From the NCBI GenBank assembly GCA_018269075.1, contig JAFDVJ010000005.1, forward strand, positions 1-64,000: DNA of 64,000 nucleotides, read 5' to 3'. Source of the DNA: Acidobacteriota bacterium (GTDB lineage Bacteria > Acidobacteriota > Blastocatellia > Pyrinomonadales > Pyrinomonadaceae). Within the stretch, counting starts at the first letter, position 1. Each line of letters starts with the position of its first letter. A program made the translations under genes and the position numbers. This document shows, in pieces, positions 59,465 through 64,000 of this stretch. The notes under the pieces were generated by a model. It saw only the letters and a list, made by a program, of their open reading frames with translations, did no database searches and was not told where the DNA came from.

Positions 59465-60577
59465 CTCCTTGTAGATTTCAACGACGGGCTTGCCCTCCGA
59501 ATTGATGTAGGCGCGATACATTCCGTCCGTATTGAACGAGATGCCGATGTTGCCGAATTTGTCGATCGCGATGACGCCGCCGTCGCCGCCGAGATTGCCG
59601 ACCTTTTTGATTTCGGCGTCGACCGCCTGCTGAACGGGGAGGGCGCGGTATTCCATCATTGCCGAAATGTCGCGCGCGACGCCGAGCCGGATGAAGAATT
59701 CGCCCCAGCCGGTCGCCGAGACCGCGCAGGTGTTGTTGTTGGCGTAGGTGCCCGCGCCGATGATCGGGGCGTCGCCGACGCGGCCGTATTTTTTGTAGGT
59801 CATTCCGCCGGTCGAAGTGCCGGCCGCGAGATTGCCGTTCTTGTCGAGCGCGACCGCGCCGACCGTCCCGAATTTATTTCGCGGCAGCTTCTGCGCGTCG
59901 GTCATCCCGGCGTAATATTCTTCGCGCGTCAGCGGTTTATTTTCGGTATTCTGGCTTTTCGGCTTGTCGTTTTTCTTCTGTTCCCTTTCCTTTTCCTCTT
60001 TGATGACCTGCTGCAGGTCGTCCCAGCGCTGCTGCGTCCAGAAATATTTCTCGTCGACGAGCTCGATGTTCATTTCCTTCGCGAATTTTTCGGCGCCGTC
60101 GCCGATCATCATCACGTGCGGCGATTTTTCCATCACGGCCCGCGCGAGCGTGATCGGGTTTTTGACGTGATGGAGCCCGGCGACCGCGCCGGCGGCGAGC
60201 GTTTTGCCGTCCATCATCGAGGCGTCGAGCTCGTTTTTCCCGTCGGCCGTGAAGACCGCACCCTTGCCGGCGTTAAACAGCGGCGAATCTTCGAGAATCC
60301 GAATCGCGATCTCGACCGCGTCGAGCGCCGTTTTGCCGTCCTGCAAGGCTTTATAACCGGCCGTCACGGCCTCTTCGAGCTTTTTCCGGTATTCGGCCTC
60401 CTGTTCGGGCGTCATCGAGCCCTTCCGGATCACGCCCGCGCCGCCGTGGATGACGAAGCCGAGCCGCGGGTTCTGCGGCGATTGCAGCTGTTTCATATCG
60501 GCGTAGCTTCCCTTCTGCGCGAAAACCGGAAGCGCCAGCAGGACGGCGATCAAAAAAGCGGAAAGAATTTTTTTCAT
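59462..60577 (-). CDS. Isoaspartyl peptidase / L-asparaginase (plant-type Ntn hydrolase), secreted
   Basis: 371 aa from ATG 60577; upstream codons to 60700 overlap a repeat. Signal peptide 1-22 (PVFAQ). FVIHGGAGVI near 40-50 is the family start, and the catalytic threonine is in KFGTVGAVALD near 240, exposed after autocleavage; GGMTYKKYGRVGDAPIIGAGTYAN is the substrate-binding region. Between them is a lysine-rich linker (KEEKEREQKKNDKPKSQN) removed or flexible on maturation. Degrades isoaspartyl peptides or asparagine in the periplasm. Downstream of the phytoene-synthase-like gene. Confidence 0.94.
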   Translation of the reverse strand: MKKILSAFLIAVLLALPVFAQKGSYADMKQLQSPQNPRLGFVIHGGAGVIRKGSMTPEQEAEYRKKLEEAVTAGYKALQDGKTALDAVEIAIRILEDSPLFNAGKGAVFTADGKNELDASMMDGKTLAAGAVAGLHHVKNPITLARAVMEKSPHVMMIGDGAEKFAKEMNIELVDEKYFWTQQRWDDLQQVIKEEKEREQKKNDKPKSQNTENKPLTREEYYAGMTDAQKLPRNKFGTVGAVALDKNGNLAAGTSTGGMTYKKYGRVGDAPIIGAGTYANNNTCAVSATGWGEFFIRLGVARDISAMMEYRALPVQQAVDAEIKKVGNLGGDGGVIAIDKFGNIGISFNTDGMYRAYINSEGKPVVEIYKE

Positions 60578-60671
60578 ACTGTTTCGGTTAAGTCGTTGTT
60601 TGAATTCAAGTTGTTTTACGATTTCGACATTGATAGTTTCATTTTCGAGAAAAGCGTTTCGCCGGCCGACA

Positions 60672-60711
60672 AATCCGACATCCGACATCCGACACCCCAA
60701 ATCCGAAATCG
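60672..60711 (-). repeat. ATCCGAC/ATCCGAA heptamer array after the prenyl synthase-like gene
   Basis: Three copies of ATCCGAC, then CACCCCAA and an ATCCGAA unit, ending at the stop codon of the phytoene/squalene synthase gene (60712-60714). Both 7-mers occur as pure arrays elsewhere (26163; 47069), so this copy is mixed. Confidence 0.85.
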
Positions 60712-61611
60712 CTACAGTTTTCGCGCTTCGAGCCAGATGCCCGGAACGGCGAGCAGTTTCTGCGTTCGGGACGTGTGCGCGCGGCGAATAAAGACATTGT
60801 AGTGCTGTTTTTCGATTTCGTCCAAAATTTTCGCATACACCCGCGCCGCGAGCAGCACCGTGAACCGCGAATCCTTTTCGAGCAGCGCGATGCCCTTTTC
60901 GCCTTCGCGGTAGTATGACCGCGCCCGTTCGAGCTCGAATTTCACCAATTCTTCAAAATTGCGGTCGAAACGCCGCTCGAAAATCTGTTCGGTAGTCACG
61001 CCGAATCTTCGCAGATCCTCCTGCGGCAGATAGATCCGGCCTTTTTCGGCGTCTTCGCCGACGTCGCGGAGGATGTTCGTGAGCTGCATCCCGATGCCCA
61101 TCGCCTCGGCGTAGGCGAGCGCCTTCGGTTCACGGTAGCCGAGAATTTCCGACGACATCAGACCGACCGTCGAGGCGACGCGGTAACAGTAGACGTAAAG
61201 CTCGTCGAAAGTTTCGTAGCGCTTGATCCGCGTGTCCATCAGCACGCCTTCGACCAGCTCGCGCGGGAGATCGGGCGGAATCCGGTAGTTTTCCAGAAGA
61301 TCGCGCCAGGCCGTCAAAACTTCGGTTTGTTCGTCGTTCGCCGGTCGTTCTTCGTCGATTTTCCCGTCGTAAACCATCTGCAGATTCGCCTGCCAGCGTT
61401 CGACGGCGCGGATCGCCGCCGCTTCGTCGCGCAGGCCGAGCTCGTCGATCTCGTCGTCGACGTGCCGGCAGAAGGCATAGATCGGGAACACGGCCCGCCG
61501 TTTCGCCGCCGGCAGAAAACCGGCCGCGAAATAAAAGCTTTTGGCGTGAAGCCGGGTGACCTCCTCGCAGTAGCGATAGGCCTTTTCGATTGTCGATTCC
61601 GGTAAACCCAT
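60712..61611 (-). CDS. Phytoene/squalene synthase family protein
   Basis: 299 aa from ATG 61611; earlier in-frame codons lie in a repeat array. Head-to-head prenyl transferase joining two C15 or C20 diphosphates. The first metal motif is HVDDEID (50-56) and the second NILRDVGEDAEKGRIYLP near 180; YRVASTVGLMSSEI near 150 is also typical. It could make phytoene (CrtB) or presqualene diphosphate (HpnD); sequence alone does not decide. It follows the prenyl diphosphate synthase gene, which would supply its substrate. Confidence 0.93.
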   Translation of the reverse strand: MGLPESTIEKAYRYCEEVTRLHAKSFYFAAGFLPAAKRRAVFPIYAFCRHVDDEIDELGLRDEAAAIRAVERWQANLQMVYDGKIDEERPANDEQTEVLTAWRDLLENYRIPPDLPRELVEGVLMDTRIKRYETFDELYVYCYRVASTVGLMSSEILGYREPKALAYAEAMGIGMQLTNILRDVGEDAEKGRIYLPQEDLRRFGVTTEQIFERRFDRNFEELVKFELERARSYYREGEKGIALLEKDSRFTVLLAARVYAKILDEIEKQHYNVFIRRAHTSRTQKLLAVPGIWLEARKL

Positions 61612-61622
61612 TGGCAAAATCC

Positions 61623-61741
61623 AGTCTTGAGTCTTAAGTCTTGAGTCCTCGTTTTCGACGAAAATCATTCAGAACCGAAACGTTAGAGGGACGGCTGAAT
61701 TTCCCGCGACTCAAGACTCAAGACTCAAGACTCAGGACTTT
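61623..61741 (-). repeat. Inverted AGTCTTG heptamer array between prenyl diphosphate synthase and phytoene synthase genes
   Basis: The left arm (61623-61650) has AGTCTTG, AGTCTTA, AGTCTTG, AGTCCTC; the right arm (61707-61740) has four AGACTCA-type units and AGGACTT. The loop is about 55 nt, and its first bases are shared with the array at 59337. The right arm ends directly before the stop codon of the upstream gene. Confidence 0.92.
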
Positions 61742-62641
61742 TCAAGCCCGTCTTTCGGCCAGATAATCGGTCAGCTGGATCAGACAGCTGCGCGCTTCGG
61801 AGGGGGGAAAATTGTCGATCAGGATCAGCTTCGCTTCGTCGATAAACTTGCGGAGCTGCATCCGGGCGCGCTCGCGGCCCTGCGCGAGGGCGAAGGTTTT
61901 CTGCTCGTCGGCGAAGATCGCGTCGTCCTCTTCGAGATCGAGCAGATCGTCGCCGAGCTGGTAGGCGTCGCCCAAAAGCTCGGCAAAGCGCGAAAGCCGG
62001 ACGAGATCGAGATGGCTCGCGCCGGCGAGGATCGCGCCGACGCGCAGGCAGAGCCGCATCAGCGCCGAGGTTTTCAGGTTGCGGACCGCTTCGAATTCCT
62101 CGCTGCCGGCGTCGCCCGCGCCCTTCGCGAGCGCGAGATCGACCGACTGGCCGCCGATCATCCCCGACGCGCCGATGCATTCGACGAGCTCGGCGTGCGC
62201 GAGCATCGCGCGTTCGGGCAGACCCGCGTGGTTGACGAAAACGAGCGCGTACGAGGCGTTGAGAAACCCGATCGCGACGAGGACGGCGAGCCCTTCGCCG
62301 AATTTTTCGTGGACCGAGGTTTTGCCGCGCCGTTCGCGGGCGTTGTCCATACACGGCAGATCGTCGAAGATGAGCGACGAGGTGTGGATGAACTCGACCG
62401 CCGCCGCCGCCGGCAGCAGCGTCTCGGCCCGGCCGCCGAACAGTTCCGCGCCGAGCAGCGTCAACACCGGCCGCAGCCTTTTGCCGCCCGAAAAGAGCGC
62501 GTAATCGACGGCCTCGTTAAAACGCGTCTCGATCTCGGCCGGCGCGAGCGGCCGGTATTCGCGCAGCGCCTCTTCGATCGACGGCCGCTTGTTTTCGATA
62601 TACTGCCAGAATTCGGCAAATTTTTCCGTATTTTCTTCCAT
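61742..62641 (-). CDS. ispA: Polyprenyl (farnesyl/geranylgeranyl) diphosphate synthase
   Basis: 299 aa from ATG 62641, which shares its A with the stop codon of the upstream gene (TGATG). Chain-elongating prenyl transferase in the cytoplasm. SGGKRLRPVL near 51-60, the first aspartate-rich motif DDLPCMD (93-99) followed by ERRGKTSVHEKFG, and the second motif DDLLDLEED near 222. The four-residue insertion type DDxxxxD of motif one is typical of type II FPP/GGPP synthases in bacteria. Product length cannot be assigned. Supplies the neighbouring phytoene/squalene synthase. Confidence 0.94.
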   Translation of the reverse strand: MEENTEKFAEFWQYIENKRPSIEEALREYRPLAPAEIETRFNEAVDYALFSGGKRLRPVLTLLGAELFGGRAETLLPAAAAVEFIHTSSLIFDDLPCMDNARERRGKTSVHEKFGEGLAVLVAIGFLNASYALVFVNHAGLPERAMLAHAELVECIGASGMIGGQSVDLALAKGAGDAGSEEFEAVRNLKTSALMRLCLRVGAILAGASHLDLVRLSRFAELLGDAYQLGDDLLDLEEDDAIFADEQKTFALAQGRERARMQLRKFIDEAKLILIDNFPPSEARSCLIQLTDYLAERRA

Positions 62642-63522
62642 CAGCAACCCGCCGTAAAAAAGTCGGCGGCCTTTTTCAAAAGTTGTCCCTTACCGGCCGG
62701 TGAAGAAAGAAAAAGGCTCGAATAAAAAAATCCTTTTTCCCAATCGTTCGCTTTTATGTAAAGATCGAGCTTTCCGTCGCTGTCGAGGTCGCCGGCCCAG
62801 AGCAGAACACCGAGATAATCGTCATCGAAATAGGCTTCGTGGGCGATCACCTGGCGAACGCCGCCGCTTTCGAGAACCAGCGCCAAGGCCTTTTTCCCCG
62901 ATTTCGTCAGACCGTCTTCGATCGTCATCACGTATTTTGTTTCGCCGATCCGATATTCCCGCCGAAAACCGCGCCGCATCACATCCGCGTCGTCCGAGTC
63001 TTCCGATTCCATATATTGAAAAAGGGTCAGGACTTTCGATTCCCGAAGTAGACCAACATTTTTGAATAACAACAGCGGTTTGCTCCGGCGGTCGAATTTG
63101 ATCGTAAAATCGAAACCCAACTCATCGGGCGGTTCGTTATTGCGGACGACCCGGACACGGGTGTTTTTCAAAAAGTATTCCCCGTTCTCGAAAAACAATC
63201 CGAGCCACCGCTCGCCGGTTCGGGCGACGGCTTCCTCGCGACGGTAGTTCGGGCCGTTAAACTCGACGTCGACCATTCCTTTTTTGAATTTCGTGGCGTC
63301 ATATTCGTCAAACTCCGGAAGATCTTTGATCTTCGGAGAAAAGTCGGATGTCGAGGAAACCGGCTGAGCGGCGGTCGGCGAAGCCGCAGGCTTTTCGATG
63401 AGGACGGCTTTCTCGATTTCGGCCGCCGGAAAAGCCGCTTTTTTCACCAACAACACGACCGCCGCGCAGCCGATGAGAAAAGCCGTCAAAAAAATACCGA
63501 TCAAATGCTTTCGTATTTTCAT
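62641..63522 (-). CDS. Hypothetical lipoprotein-like protein
   Basis: 293 aa from ATG 63522; the open frame upstream to 63834 overlaps another gene. Residues 7-27 are a signal peptide or anchor (FLTAFLIGCAAVVLLV), with a possible lipobox at LIGC, then a Ala/Pro/Ser-rich linker. The mature part looks beta-rich, with the segment WAGDLDSDGKLDLYIKANDWEKG near 255-275, a calcium-binding loop of the dockerin/FG-GAP type. Ends in translational overlap with the prenyl diphosphate synthase gene. Function unknown. Confidence 0.75.
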   Translation of the reverse strand: MKIRKHLIGIFLTAFLIGCAAVVLLVKKAAFPAAEIEKAVLIEKPAASPTAAQPVSSTSDFSPKIKDLPEFDEYDATKFKKGMVDVEFNGPNYRREEAVARTGERWLGLFFENGEYFLKNTRVRVVRNNEPPDELGFDFTIKFDRRSKPLLLFKNVGLLRESKVLTLFQYMESEDSDDADVMRRGFRREYRIGETKYVMTIEDGLTKSGKKALALVLESGGVRQVIAHEAYFDDDYLGVLLWAGDLDSDGKLDLYIKANDWEKGFFYSSLFLSSPAGKGQLLKKAADFFTAGC

Positions 63523-63541
63523 AATTCCCTCAAAACCCTCG

Positions 63542-63572
63542 CCAAACTTCCCAAACTTCCTAAACTTCCCCA
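63542..63572 (-). repeat. Single-arm AACTTCCC nonamer array
   Basis: Three and a half units of AACTTCCCA between two minus-strand genes. The stop codon of the upstream gene (63560-63562) lies inside the array, so its last codons (EV) are read from repeat sequence. Same unit as the right arm at 57602-57632. Confidence 0.85.
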
Positions 63573-63898
63573 TCCTTGAGCTCATCGTAAAACCGCCTTG
63601 CGCGAACGGCCGTTTCGACCGGGACGGTGACGCGGTACGGGTGTTTGGCGACGAAGCTCGGGACTTCGACGACGCGCGCGCCGAGTTTTCGCAGGGTTTC
63701 GGCGAGCTTTTCGTCCGGCAGCTCAGCGACACCGAATTTTTCGGCCGCCCGTTTGAACGCGCCGCGCAGGCGGTCGAGCGGCAGCTCGCGGTCGGCGAGC
63801 TGTTTTTTGCGCGACTGAAAATCGCCCAGCGCAAAGAGCAGAATCCGTTCGGTTTCCGCGGTTTCGGCCGGTTGTTCGAAAAGCGTCGGTTGATCCAT
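63560..63898 (-). CDS. Conserved hypothetical protein
   Basis: 112 aa, not recognised. It begins MDQPTLFEQPAETAETERILLFALGDFQ, then a basic helical region (SRKKQLADRELPLDRLRGAFKRAAEKFG) and a short alpha/beta segment with LRKLGARVVEVPSFVAKHPYRVTV. No signal peptide or membrane segment, so probably cytoplasmic. The stop codon lies within a nonamer repeat array. The sequence upstream has an extended -10-like TGTGATAAA (about 63925-63935 on the minus strand) that could be its promoter. Real gene status rests on codon-like composition and the neighbouring operon direction. Confidence 0.6.
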   Translation of the reverse strand: MDQPTLFEQPAETAETERILLFALGDFQSRKKQLADRELPLDRLRGAFKRAAEKFGVAELPDEKLAETLRKLGARVVEVPSFVAKHPYRVTVPVETAVRARRFYDELKDGEV

Positions 63899-64000
63899 AT
63901 CTATTGCACGACAAACACTTCTGGAATTTTATCACAGCCGGCGGGAATTTTTCTCCAGTTTTTCGGCGCAATTTTGGCCGATCGCGACGAAATGCTAAAC

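Noticed and set aside
12001-63572. CRISPR array
   Set aside because: Repeats are contiguous 7-9 bp units without spacers and there are no cas genes.

Overview
The window reads as the chromosome of an Acidobacteriota bacterium, most likely a Blastocatellia/Pyrinomonadales relative. This is an inference: GC-rich third codon positions, an Oar-like TonB-dependent receptor with no SusD partner, a CRTAC1/ASPIC-UnbV protein, a CSLREA secreted protein, DUF6335, YtxJ and DUF971 proteins together fit that group. I found no tRNA, rRNA, CRISPR array or prophage.

Layout. (1) 1-6.7 kb, minus strand: the translation/transcription core operon rimP-nusA-infB-rbfA-nrnA, with a sigma70-type promoter and a leader hairpin in front of rimP. 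(2) 6.7-36.9 kb, minus strand: a starch/maltodextrin and sugar utilisation region. In transcription order it holds a ROK repressor, a large TonB-dependent receptor, a GH13 amylase, an IS200-like element framed by palindromes, a metallo-beta-lactamase-fold hydrolase, an M14 peptidase, a phytanoyl-CoA dioxygenase-like protein, MalQ, a second GH13, an SLC45-like sugar transporter, a carboxypeptidase-regulatory-like protein, a third GH13, a XylFGH-type sugar ABC transporter, a glucoamylase-CBM48-esterase fusion and a ROK glucokinase. The inferred flow is polymer binding and outer-membrane uptake, periplasmic or surface hydrolysis, inner-membrane uptake and phosphorylation of glucose. (3) 37-41.7 kb, minus strand: CRTAC1-like protein, monoheme cytochrome c and a pentaheme cytochrome with a TPR tail. 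(4) 42.1-46.2 kb, plus strand: two paralogous secreted FecR-like proteins, then UDP-glucose dehydrogenase and a nucleotide-sugar epimerase. (5) 46.3-64 kb, mixed strands: PadR/MATE efflux pair, Imm10-like orphan, CSLREA protein, MtnA, DoxX-like protein, macrodomain protein, glucan phosphorylase, a run of small proteins (YtxJ, DUF971, zinc ribbon, DUF6335), slipin, isoaspartyl peptidase, phytoene/squalene synthase and a prenyl diphosphate synthase.

The most unusual signal is not a gene. About twenty short tandem arrays with units of 7, 8 or 9 bp sit between co-directional genes, often directly on a stop codon and directly before the next start. Many are arranged as two inverted arms that would fold into long hairpins in the mRNA. 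The unit sequence differs between loci while the architecture stays the same. One octamer array gives ten consecutive GGAG motifs ahead of the GTG start of the glucoamylase fusion. Other notable points are in-frame stops near the 3' ends of two adjacent genes (18.2 and 19.6 kb) with coding-like sequence after them, a symmetric triple-palindrome frame around the IS200-like transposase, and candidate ROK and PadR operators placed inside promoters.
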